Assembly (NCBI GenBank): GCA_030512335.1
Contig: JAULSU010000005.1
Coordinates: 558,001 to 622,000 of the forward strand
Reading direction: 5' to 3'
DNA length: 64,000 nt
From: Immersiella caudata
Lineage: Eukaryota > Ascomycota > Sordariomycetes > Sordariales > Lasiosphaeriaceae
The position numbers and the translations under genes were made by a program. Shown piece after piece: positions 10,734 to 19,796 of the stretch. Every line of letters starts with the position of its first letter. Positions within the stretch are counted from its first letter, which is position 1. Below the pieces are notes generated by a model, which was given only the letters and a program-made list of their open reading frames with translations, did no database searches and was not told the DNA's origin.

Positions 10734-11880
10734 AACGAGGTCCCTCGATTCCGGGACGCCGACCAGTCTTGGGTTTCTGGGAGGGTGCCTTTTATTTCCC
10801 TGCCGAGAGACCAAGGTCGCCCATGCCTGGTCCCCACTTGCGGCAGCAAGATAGTGGCCTTCAGATGCTGAAAGCTAAATTTTGGAAATACATGAAAAAC
10901 CCACCGGTACATCTCCCAAACTTTCACGCGCGCCACCCGCACACACAAAGTTTTTCTCACTGGCGGGCGAACGTATAACGGAGCGGATGCCACAGTGCGA
11001 CAGAATCTCTGCATGGCAGAAAGACTTTCTGCGGTCTGATGTCATCTGGTAATACCACGTGGCAATTCATTGTTCCAATATTTACTTATCCCAGTCGCTG
11101 CCTTCGTCGGGAAGGGCATCATTTTGTCAAACTCTTGAGACCATCACCGCCTGTGGTTGGTGCCAGTATAAAAGGTGCTTTGGAGTGATTTGATCATGTG
11201 CTATCACTTACACTGGGAGGTTCATGAGCAGTTCGAGCTTTTCCGGCGAAGAGGCTCTGCATCGAACAATGAAGAGTCTGCAGCCTGAGGGCTAGGGACA
11301 CCGGAGAAGACTGCGGAGGATGTGGTACTGGGGTTCTAAGACACTTGCCTTCCTCGGGCTGAATATCGGCGTCCCTTTGCCGGATGTATTGCCACCTTGG
11401 TCCATTGCTGGTGATTGTCGATGTGGACAGATATCACAGTGAAGAATAGATTCTCTAGGAAGGTTACCAGGAACCACTGAGCCTGACACCCTTTGAATAC
11501 CCGAGGTAGAATCTGCCGGATCGAGAGGTAATCGGTTCGGTATTCCGACGAGTCAACATGGCTTCCTGCGATCGCAAACCTAACGTGTTCACAGCTACTG
11601 GCCCGCGGAAGGCCGAGGCTGCCTCTCCTCCTCGTCTTCTGAAGATCATCTATCAAAACTGGCACACTCGCACGCCGCACCTAGACGCGGTTAGCAATCA
11701 CTGCCGAAACCTTCACAGCAATAAACCAATCTGCCACTGCAAACTCAATCCTCATCTTCAAGACTTATAAATTCCACCCAGATTTTCCCTCTTCTCCCTT
11801 CACGGCCAATCCCTTTTATCCCCCCTCCCCCCCTCCCCCCCCTCCCTCTTCCGAACCTCCCTTTCCCATCACCACACGAC
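10734..11880. other. Intergenic region with an orphan TATA box and CT-rich promoter
   Basis: No convincing gene. A canonical TATAAAAG stands at about 11167-11174, some 700 bp before the next recognised start codon. A CT-rich stretch (about 11812-11876) runs directly into ATG 11881; such pyrimidine tracts are common upstream of fungal start codons. Confidence 0.5.
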
Positions 11881-12800
11881 ATGGAAAAGACCATCTTCGT
11901 GACCTGCGCGAGGGGCTTTGTCAAGGCCGGGGTTCTGGTAGAGCCCCCCGCTCAAGTCCGACGTGGACAACCCCTCCCCTGGTCCCTCGCCATCAGACTG
12001 GACACGGGCTCGCTGCCGGGCGTGCCGGGGGTGTCGGACTGGTCCTTTCCCCGCTGGGCGGTAGACACCCCCATCTACGCAGATATCTTCCTCGTGACCA
12101 CCAGCGACAACCTCACGCTGGCTACCGCTGCTGTCGCTGCGCTTCCTGGCCGGAGGAATGGTACGGAGTCGACGTTAACCACCGAGGACGCGTCGGACGA
12201 TGCCGCCGCCCCAGTTACTGCTGCCGCTGCCCCACCCCCTCCCGCGGCCTCCCCTATTCTCGATAGCCCTCCTCCCGGCCTCATCGGTCCTCGTCCGCCG
12301 CCATACGACGGTCCGCCGCTTTCGGGAATTGCTACGTTCCTGAATAAAGTCCCGGTCCGCCCCGTCTCTCCGCCGCAAGAGATAATCGTCTACGATGCGT
12401 TTGCCAGCGGGGGAAACACGGTGAGAGTCGCTGGTAGCTGGCACAGCGATTCCAGTTCTATCGTCTTCTTAGTGCCTGCAGAGATGCTGAGGATTTGTCG
12501 GACGGTTGAGCCGGGAGTGTATCAATTCTGGTTCAAAGTTCAGACGTTTCGGGGAAAGCCCTTTTCCTTTTTTGGGGAGCAGAGCAGGCCATTCTCTGTG
12601 GTGGACGAGGGGGCCCTCATGAAGCCGCAGTTCCTAAGTGAGTTTGAGTTCTCTGACTTTAGTTTAATTGACTCACTGTTTGTTGTGTAGCGGCTGAGGA
12701 GCGGGGGGTATTGGGCGCGCTAGACGGGAGGGATCAGAGTGCAGTTCCGCCAGACTTCGGTGTGCAAGTTTTACCTCCACAGGATTCGGTGTGCTGCTAG
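11881..12800 (+). CDS. Hypothetical protein with Ala/Pro-rich middle
   Basis: Start ATG 11881 directly follows a CT tract. One intron, 12638-12690 (gtgagt...gtgtag), joins FL to TAEERGVLGAL and ends at TAG 12798, giving 288 residues. The first 90 residues form one block (FVTCARGFVKAGVLVEPP, then LDTGSLPGV), followed by an Ala/Pro low-complexity linker and a second beta-rich block (VPAEMLRICRTVEPGVYQFW). No family was recognised with confidence and no signal peptide is seen. It could be an arrestin-like or immunoglobulin-like two-domain protein, but this is only an impression of its beta-rich pattern. Confidence 0.65.
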
Positions 12801-13061
12801 GCTGCTACCCTCCTTCATGGGTTTAAGCGCTTTGTTTTCACGGCATTTATTGCCGTAGGAATAGAGCTTACGCTGACGTTGAACTTTATCCCACCCCACG
12901 GATAGCTGCAGGATTCTCACCCGAAGGTCTTGGCAGGGGTGGGGCTCACCCGTCACCGTTTTCTTCCTGACCATCTCGATGAGGACCCAGAAATCTATAT
13001 TTCGACTTCGATTCCCCCTTCGCTGTGCCAAGAATTACGCCCCTCCACTCGATTCATCACC

Positions 13062-13996
13062 ATGCAGCATCTCAACGAGGACCAAATCTGCGCCGACTTC
13101 AACCACGGCGTCGACAACGGGACCATCATCTTCAACAAAGAATACCGCACCGTCCCCTACTCCGATAACGGCTTCAACGTACCTTCTCCCCCCTCTCTCC
13201 AAACCTGCTTCTAACACCCACCTAGATTGAATTCCGCCTCCTCTCCGGCCTCTCCCGCAAACCCGGGCTCTCCACCCCCACCCCGGTCTCCACCTCCGCC
13301 TCTCCCGACGCGGGCCTCCTCCCCGGAAGTGACATCAACATCCACTCCCACCTCATCACCACCCTCTCTAACACGCATCTACTCGCCTTCAACAAGTTCT
13401 CCGCCGCGCGGCCGCATCTACTACTGCTCACAGCCGACGGCTACCGGCGCCAGCATGAAGCGCTCGATCTAGCTGACTTCACCGCGCTGCAGACAGTCCT
13501 CTCGCAATTCACAAAGGCGCGATACCTCGCGATATTCAACTGCGGTGTCAACAGCGGATGCAGCAGGTTGCATAAGCATATGCAAGTGTTCAGGGCACCA
13601 GAGGGGTTTCAGCTCTGGCCGGATGAGGAAGAGAAGGGGCCGACGCTGCCGTTTAGGTATTTCATGGCGCGGTTTGACGGGCTGCCAGGCCCGGAGGAGC
13701 TGGAGAGGGTGTATAAAGGGCTGGTAAGACAGGCGGCGGAGGCGCTGGGGTGGGATTCGCAAGGGAAGGGGGAGGAAGCGGCGCCGCATAATGTGGTGCT
13801 GGATGGGAGATGGATGGTGGTGGTGCCGAGGCGCCGGCCGGGGTGGAACGGCGCGGATGCGAATGCCGCGGCGGTGCTGGGGATGCTGTGGGTTCCGGAC
13901 GAGGAGAAGATGCGGAAGTGGGTTAGCCTCGGGCCGGGCAGGGTGATGGCCCAGTTGGGGGTGACGGTTGAGGGTGGCGGCGATGCAGGCGTGTAA
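13062..13996 (+). CDS. Ap4A phosphorylase (APA1/APA2-like, HIT superfamily)
   Basis: One intron, 13179-13225 (gtacct...CTAAC...cctag), gives a 295-residue protein starting at ATG 13062. The active-site signature is clear: NCGVNSGCSRLHKHMQ, with the H-x-H-x-Q triad at about residues 155-159, as in diadenosine tetraphosphate phosphorylases of the APA1/APA2 family. Upstream SGLSRKPGL and HLLAFNKF agree with that family, and downstream are NVVLDGRWMVVVPR and the C-terminal LG. The enzyme would split Ap4A with phosphate to ADP and ATP in cytosol or nucleus. The N-terminus is shorter than in yeast (about 320 residues), and a non-ATG extension is open upstream, but ATG 13062 fits best. Confidence 0.85.
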
Positions 13997-14622
13997 ACAC
14001 GAGCGCAAACATCGAGGTGGTACATCAGCAGAACGCTGGTTTGTGATATGCTTGGCGGTGGTGTTGAGGCTGTTTGCAGGTGCGCGACACCATGAACGGT
14101 GCATCTTCCAAGGCAACAGGCAGCAGGATTGCTTCAGCGTCAGTGGTCGTCGAGACGAAATGAGGCGCTTTTAATCGTCGATGCCTGCAGCAAACGCCAA
14201 GAGATATTACGCGGCCTCTGTTGCTGTGTGCCCCTGACAACGGAGGCTGGAAGCCAATAAACAATGAGAAAATTCCCAGGCAGCGTTTTATGGAGGCGGC
14301 TGGAGCGGGCCCTGAGCCGCGATGGGACTAGGGCAGGGATCCTGGGGAAGTTTGGCAGGGCGTGTGATTGGTGTCCTTCAGAGCCCGGCACCATTTCCGC
14401 TGCCAAAGCAGATGTCAACGGCGTAGCGAAGCCCCATGAACTGACCAGTCTGGTCAAACAGGGGAGATCTTCTTGTGTGACGTGAGTTCTTGGGTGTTTT
14501 TTTTGACATATATCATCTCGCCTTTCTCGTTTCCATCTCATCACCATTTGATTATAGGATCAAACATCAGATCTCCCACACATCCCACAACACAACTGCC
14601 AAGGGCCAAAGCCACCACCAAA
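13997..14622. other. Intergenic promoter region
   Basis: No coding sequence is convincing. An A/T stretch (acatatat) lies near 14506-14514, about 110 bp before the start of the small GPI-anchored protein gene, and could serve as its TATA-like element. Confidence 0.4.
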
Positions 14623-15102
14623 ATGCGTCCCATCACCCTCCTCGCAGCACTGGCCACGGCCGCATCAGCCCAGCTCAACTTCACCGAGCCCCCTCTCGAC
14701 AAGCCCATCCCGTTCGGTGGAGACTCCATCAACATCCAATGGACAATCCCTCCCGGCAGCAAATACTCGGCCTTCAACACCTCGGCAGCCCTCTTCTTCA
14801 AAGGCCCCAGGGACGTCGACTACCGCATCACCCCCACCCTCTTCACCGGCCTGGGTGTCACGGGTCAAAGATGGGACTTGGAGGAGTTCAAAAAAGAGAT
14901 GTTCAACAAGTCCCAAACCTTCACGCAGGGCAGGGATTACTACTTTGAGATAAGGTTCACCAACATGGAGGGGGCGGTAGAGAAGTCGGAGAAGTATACG
15001 ATAGAAGGGATGCCGATGAGCTCTGGGGCGGCTAAAGCGGTGCAAGCAGGATGCATGGCTATTGCTGCAGTTGCGGGAGCGGCGGTGGCGATGGTTCTTT
15101 GA
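14623..15102 (+). CDS. Small secreted GPI-anchored protein (Kre9/Knh1-type N-domain likely)
   Basis: This is a single exon of 159 residues. The start ATG 14623 gives a clean signal peptide (LLAALATAASA, cleavage before QLNF). The mature part begins like the fungal Ser/Thr-rich GPI family with a Kre9/Knh1-like beta-sandwich (PLDKPIPFGGDSINIQW, then W and FEIRF). The C-terminus ends in small residues followed by a hydrophobic stretch (AGCMAIAAVAGAAVAMVL), a typical GPI signal with an omega site near SSGA. It is expected at the plasma membrane or cell wall. Several N-glycosylation sequons are present (NFT, NTS, NKS). Confidence 0.82.
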   Translation: MRPITLLAALATAASAQLNFTEPPLDKPIPFGGDSINIQWTIPPGSKYSAFNTSAALFFKGPRDVDYRITPTLFTGLGVTGQRWDLEEFKKEMFNKSQTFTQGRDYYFEIRFTNMEGAVEKSEKYTIEGMPMSSGAAKAVQAGCMAIAAVAGAAVAMVL

Positions 15103-15878
15103 GGGTGGTCTGAAGATAGATGGCTTTGAAGCCGAGGCGCAATGTGAAGGTATATAGGCCCTGGCCGTGTTTTTTTGGTTTGCAGCGACGAAGAACGCAA
15201 GGATTTTTTTCCGGACAATTTTGGGACAACCTTCCTTGAACATCTGGGAGCATGTATCGCCCTTGCCAGTATAGAATTCGCGTAAGAGCTGGCACCGTAA
15301 ACCCTGGAGGGTAAATTGCGGCGCAAGACCCTGAGGGTTCATGCAACCGGCAAAGTCATGCCAGGCGGCACTGTAGACCAAGATGGCACCAGTGGAACAA
15401 TTAGGATGCGATATGTTCATCCTTCCGCACCCGAATATGCCTAAGCCAGCTGGCAGGCGACACCTTTGAGGTGGCATCGGATAGGATAGACAATCTTCCG
15501 AAGAGTCGACTGCGGATGCAAGAGCAACCATGGTGTGTGGTGCACCCAAACTGGTCGCAAATGCGGCGCCAGCAGCTCGATCAGTTCTTGGAAAAATCAA
15601 CAAACACGACGAATTCGCAGCTCAGAACCGCACACAGGATTGTAGAGTCTGTTTCCCCTTGGCCTTTAGTTGACCGCTGGCTTCTTAATCGTCACAGTTG
15701 ACAGGACACGCAAACGAGCTTCAACTCCAGCCGATCGAACAATCTCGGTATTCCATACTATGTACAATACTCCGGGCACACGGTGCCGTCTCCATCTCTC
15801 GACAACAGTCGCTATGATGATACTAGGGAAGCATGGTGGTATACAGCCCGGTTACTCCTCCCTTCCAGCCGCAGTCGC
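15103..15878. other. Intergenic region between convergent genes
   Basis: The 3' ends of the GPI-protein gene and the xylanase gene face each other here. Only overlapping low-quality frames are present and nothing is recognised. Confidence 0.45.
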
Positions 15879-16918
15879 TTACTGCAGGGCCTGGACAATG
15901 GCGTTATAGTTGGCCTTGGCGTTGTAGCTGTTGTCAAAAAGGAGGGGGTTGCCCTGAGGTCTCCAGGAGTCCTGTTTACAGTCAGACAAGGGTCGCAAGC
16001 CAACAAACAGAGGACAGGACTTACCTGATCACGGACACCCCAGACGGTGATACCAACGCACTTTGGCTCGGCAAGGCAACCTCGGGTAACGGCAACGAAG
16101 TCGTTGGAGTTGTTGTTCTGGATATCAAGCTCGGTCACGGCAACCTCCTTGACGCCCTCGACGGCAGCGAGAACCTTGAGGGTGTTGGCGAGAGCTTGTC
16201 CCTGGCCGGACTGGAGATGGCCCTGCGTGCCGATGCCATCGATGGGGATACCAGCGGCGATCCACTTTCTGACGTTCTTGACCATGCCGTTGGTGACCTT
16301 GGCGTGGTCGGGACGGTCGAGGTTGTAGTCGTTGATGAACAGGGTGCAGTTGGGGTCAACCTCGCGGGCGGCCTTGAAGGCGACGCTGACGAACTCCTCG
16401 CCCATGACGTTGGAGAAGACGGAGGGGCGGAGCGAGCCATCCTCGTTGAACATCTCGTTGATGACGTCCCAGGCAAAGATCTTGCCCTTCCACCGGCCCA
16501 TGACCGTCTTGATGTGGTCCTGGATGACGGTGGTCAGCTCCGACTTGCTGCGGATGTTGCTGACCCAGCCGGCAAGCTGCGAGTGCCAGACGAGCGTGTG
16601 GCCACGAATGGTCTTGTTGTTCTCCTGGGCCCAGTTGACGAGGTAGTCGGCCTGTCCCCACGAGTAACTCCCCTTCTGGTTGTTGAGCGACTGCCACTTC
16701 ATGCTGTTCTCGGGCGTGACCTGGCCGAAGTTGGCCTTGAGGATGGCGGCGTTCTTGCCCGTCGTCAGGAGGCGCTGGTCAGTGGCGGCACCATAGTAGA
16801 GCTTGCCCTTGGCCTTGATGAGCGCGTCGATGCTCTGGGCTGCCTGGCGCGGCTCGTTGGAGGGGGCTGCCATGACGCCCAAGGGCGCCAGGAGCGCGAC
16901 GATGCTACCGGCCTTCAT
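15879..16918 (-). CDS. Secreted endo-1,4-beta-xylanase, GH10
   Basis: Start ATG 16918 gives a signal peptide (VALLAPLGVMA) and a short pro-region ending near APSNEPRQ. One intron at 16024-15972 (gtaagt...acag) precedes the last exon (DSWRPQGNPLLFDNSYN), which ends in TAA 15881-15879, giving 328 residues. The GH10 marks are complete: RGHTLVWHSQ, acid/base Glu155 in WDVINEMFNEDG, FINDYNL, and nucleophile Glu263 in VAVTELDIQ, then GITVWGVRD. There is no carbohydrate-binding module, so this is a catalytic-domain-only enzyme of usual length. It acts outside the cell on xylan. A TATA box and a possible XlnR site lie upstream. Confidence 0.96.
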
Positions 16919-17007
16919 GATGATCGAGACGAACCAAAGGGATGGATACACAGAATGGTCGGGACGAGGGGTCACAGTCCATCAGGGAGGACCAGGACGA
17001 GATGCCG

Positions 17008-17018
17008 TGGTATATATA
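17008..17018 (-). promoter_or_regulatory. TATA box of the xylanase gene
   Basis: The perfect alternation tatatata stands about 95 bp upstream of ATG 16918, in the right place for a TATA box of a strongly inducible secreted-enzyme gene. Confidence 0.6.
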
Positions 17019-17019
17019 C

Positions 17020-18569
17020 GGTCTCCCCGCCACATATCGTCACCCCCCAAGCGCTCCAACCGCAGGCCAGCGGATCTCGTCACAATTTGCATCACTTGGC
17101 ACAGCAGGGGAGATATCGGGGCAGAGGAACGGGCGTGCGTACCTGATGATCGATTCCCACACGCCCTGAACCGACCCAGGAACGATCAGCCAAGAAGACC
17201 CCAACACTGCAGAGCGAAGAACCCCAGTCGAAGTGCGGCGCATGCGGGGCCCCGCAAACCGCCCGTTGCAGTGCCCCAACAAGCAACCTTCTCCAACTTT
17301 CCCCATTAGCCGCTCCCGCCTGCGGTTCGGGTAAAAACCCAGTCTGGCAGCTCGCTTTTTTCCCCATATGGTGCACTATATCAGCCTCTGCCCTCCTTTG
17401 CCTCTGTGGGCGCGCGATAGGCCAGCGTGGAGAAAATCGCCGACGAACGCTATTGGCGGCATAACTCCACAGGGCAGTTCGCTCCCCATCTACCGGAACG
17501 GCGGTCTCGGCGCTTTATTAAAGGGCATTTGACCACTAATAAGGATCGAGGCGGTTTGGACACTCCGTTCCACAAACAGCATGCCTGCATTTTGTGAGGG
17601 CTCGGCTTGGCGGTCGTTGAAGGAAGTTTGGCAATTAGGGGTTTGGCTTGCACTGGAGCGCTTGGGTGGGAGAAGAGGAGGCCTTACGCAAGCAATTCTG
17701 TTAGCTCTTGTATGATCTCGATGGCTTCATTTAGATTGTGAGGGGAGTTGCAATGGTGTCTGAGCGAGGAGAAAAGGAGGAAGGGATCGGGGGCTTCTTC
17801 GTCCGGGGTTTCGGGTTTGCGGCACCGGCGGAGGGGGACGTGAGGGAAGTATACAAACTCAATCACAGGATTCGACCGGGCTGCAACACAGGGATAGTGC
17901 TTGTAATAGAGTTTGATATGGGATTCCCAGACTTGCACGAGTGTGCCCTGCGGGGCCGACAAACGAGCAGCGGCGTCGTATCCGGGATGAAGGAAGAACC
18001 AAATCTCTGGTGCCGAGGTCTTGTCGTCCAGTCCGCGTCCGTATCTGCGGGATGGGGCACCGAGAAGTGTTGGCACGGGGATTCGTTTGTCTCCGGCGCA
18101 TCGCCAAGTCGAGAGGGAGCCGCCGGCGTACGTGTCCCGGGCTTTGGTGTTCGGGAGGGGGGAGGGCGGGCAGCTCAGGCCGGAGCCGGGCCTGCGCTCT
18201 TCGGCTTTTGGCAAATTAATACACCCCCACGCTGCGAGGTGTCAGCACTGGCCATATCTGGCTCGGTTGGCTGTGCCTGAGATGTGTAAGTGAGCTTGGC
18301 GCTGATTCTTGGCCATGGGGTGCTGGTTCGAAGGGCAGAGAGACGAATCGGAGAGACACACGATGCACAGCGGGCACGCGGCCGAGTCACCGTATAAACG
18401 CTTCTTGGGTAGCTCTATGCGCCTATTGAGAGTAGTCCCCGACAAGTCATTGCTGTGCCAGCACTCCTGTTCTCAACGCTGAAACCAGTCACCGCCTTCG
18501 CCTACAACTTCATCGCAGCAATGGTTGAATCCCTCCTAATTCGATGGCTCAGCATGACTTCTGGGCACC
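17020..18569. other. Long intergenic region upstream of the xylanase gene
   Basis: Its right end is the 3' side of the Cys-rich secreted protein gene. A minus-strand frame at 17684-18214 is open for 176 codons and ends in a helix-like tail (NEAIEIIQELTELLA), but it contains no internal Met and no clear splice donor or acceptor, so it is not called as a gene. Nothing else is recognised. Confidence 0.45.
17306..17311 (-). promoter_or_regulatory. Possible XlnR/Xyr1 site (GGCTAA)
   Basis: GGCTAA on the minus strand, about 390 bp before the xylanase start, matches the XlnR/Xyr1 core GGCTAR. A six-base site occurs by chance often; it is listed because the gene is a xylanase. Confidence 0.3.
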
Positions 18570-19190
18570 CTAGAGGGTAGAAAAATCTTCACATACCGGT
18601 GCCAGATCACAGTCCTTTTCATTTGCGCAATACTTGAAGGCGGCCGAGCCGGCGCATGCCTGGCAAAAAATGTCGCAGCATCGTCCGAGATTAAAGTCGG
18701 AGTCGTTACTGAACCCGCTTGCGTCGGAGCCGGATTCATCTTCGCCATCCTCGTCGTCTTTGTCGCCTCCAGTGTCGTCCTCGGCGCCCTCGCCAGTATC
18801 ACCGGTGCCCTTGTCTCCCCCTTGCTGCCCCCCCTGCTCGCCCTTTCGGCCACCCTCTTGCTTCTTGTCTTGACCGCTCGCTTTGACATCCTTGCCCTTG
18901 CCCTTGTTAGAGTCGCTGCCGTTGGCAGCTCGGTAGCTAAGGGTAGAACACTCTGCGAACTTGCAACATGTTGGGAACACGCAGTCGGTCGAAGAGTTCC
19001 CGCCCATGAACGGGTTCGGCCACAGGCCGACGATCTGGTCGGCGTAGATGACAGGCCACCGCTGCAGCAGGGGTGCGCCGTTTTCGTTGAAGTCTGGGAC
19101 GGGGTCGTGCCATCCCGAGTCGCAAGCGGTAGTGACGGGGGTGAGTGCGTTGGCGAGGGCGAGGAGGTGGGGGAGAGCGGCCAGTAACAT
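18570..19190 (-). CDS. Secreted Cys-rich protein with Gly/Asp/Lys low-complexity centre
   Basis: Start ATG 19190 opens a strong signal peptide (MLLAALPHLLALANA), giving 206 residues to TAG at 18570. The N-terminal domain holds CDSGWHDPVP, CVFPTCCKF and AECSTL. It is followed by about 75 residues of Lys/Gly/Gln then Asp/Glu/Gly low complexity, and a second Cys cluster (GRCCDIFCQACAG, YCANEKDCDL). The spacing suggests two small disulfide domains on a flexible linker. A perfect donor GTATGT lies after LAP near the end. An intron of about 61 bp to an acceptor ending in ttag would replace the last residues by a tail containing NHCCDE and end downstream (about 18480), so the C-terminus is uncertain. 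No family is known to me; an effector-like or wall role is only a guess. Confidence 0.7.
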   Translation of the reverse strand: MLLAALPHLLALANALTPVTTACDSGWHDPVPDFNENGAPLLQRWPVIYADQIVGLWPNPFMGGNSSTDCVFPTCCKFAECSTLSYRAANGSDSNKGKGKDVKASGQDKKQEGGRKGEQGGQQGGDKGTGDTGEGAEDDTGGDKDDEDGEDESGSDASGFSNDSDFNLGRCCDIFCQACAGSAAFKYCANEKDCDLAPVCEDFSTL

Positions 19191-19796
19191 GGTGATGCGG
19201 CAGAGTAATTGTTGGAAGTGATGCTGTACAAGTTGATGTTGTGCCGATGGTCGTTGAAGATGTCGTGCGTGCGATGTGGAGCTGGTGGTGCGGTGGTGAA
19301 GTCCAGCGGGGGACTCTGGTGGGCGAAAGAGTAGGATGGAAAGGGTTGGTCGAACGCAGGGGCGAAGGGCGATACCGCTCGTGCGATCGTTCGGGCCAGG
19401 TTTGGTGGGCAGGTTTGGGTAATCGAGAATGGAAGGCGCTGCCATCCTGTCGAGGCTTTTGAGCAAGCGAATGGCATAGCGATTGCCTTGGTCCTGCCCA
19501 GCTAGAGTTTGAGCCTCTGCATGGAAAGGCAAACATTGTGAGGCGAGCGTGGGGGGCCAGCAACGGAAACCAATTGTTGGAAAACCGTCGATTGTCATTT
19601 CCGCGAAGGAGGAAAGAGGAAGAGGTTTCTGGCGTTGCTAGAAGATCGGTGACGCCTTCGACATAACATCCAACACCAGTTTCCGTGAACTCGACACCTC
19701 GGCGGAGATCAGAGGAGGCCTTCCAGCAAACCAGCCTCGTCATAAAAGCATTCACCAGACCTTGTGAGCATTCAGTCCAGCGTAAAGCCTAAGCAA
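19191..19796. other. Intergenic region
   Basis: This separates the start of the Cys-rich secreted protein gene from the end of the DUF7708 gene. The minus-strand frames here continue the secreted protein frame upstream of its signal peptide and are probably 5' leader. No gene is seen. Confidence 0.45.

Noticed and set aside
15833..17146. A 437-codon plus-strand open frame
   Set aside because: It is the antisense of the GH10 xylanase, whose motifs, signal peptide and intron are unambiguous on the minus strand.
17684..18214. A 176-codon minus-strand frame upstream of the xylanase gene
   Set aside because: It has no Met inside and no supportable exon borders; the helix-like end alone is weak evidence.
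18320..18340. ggttcgaa word resembling a tRNA B box
   Set aside because: The flanking bases do not form the T-stem and no A box is found at the required distance.
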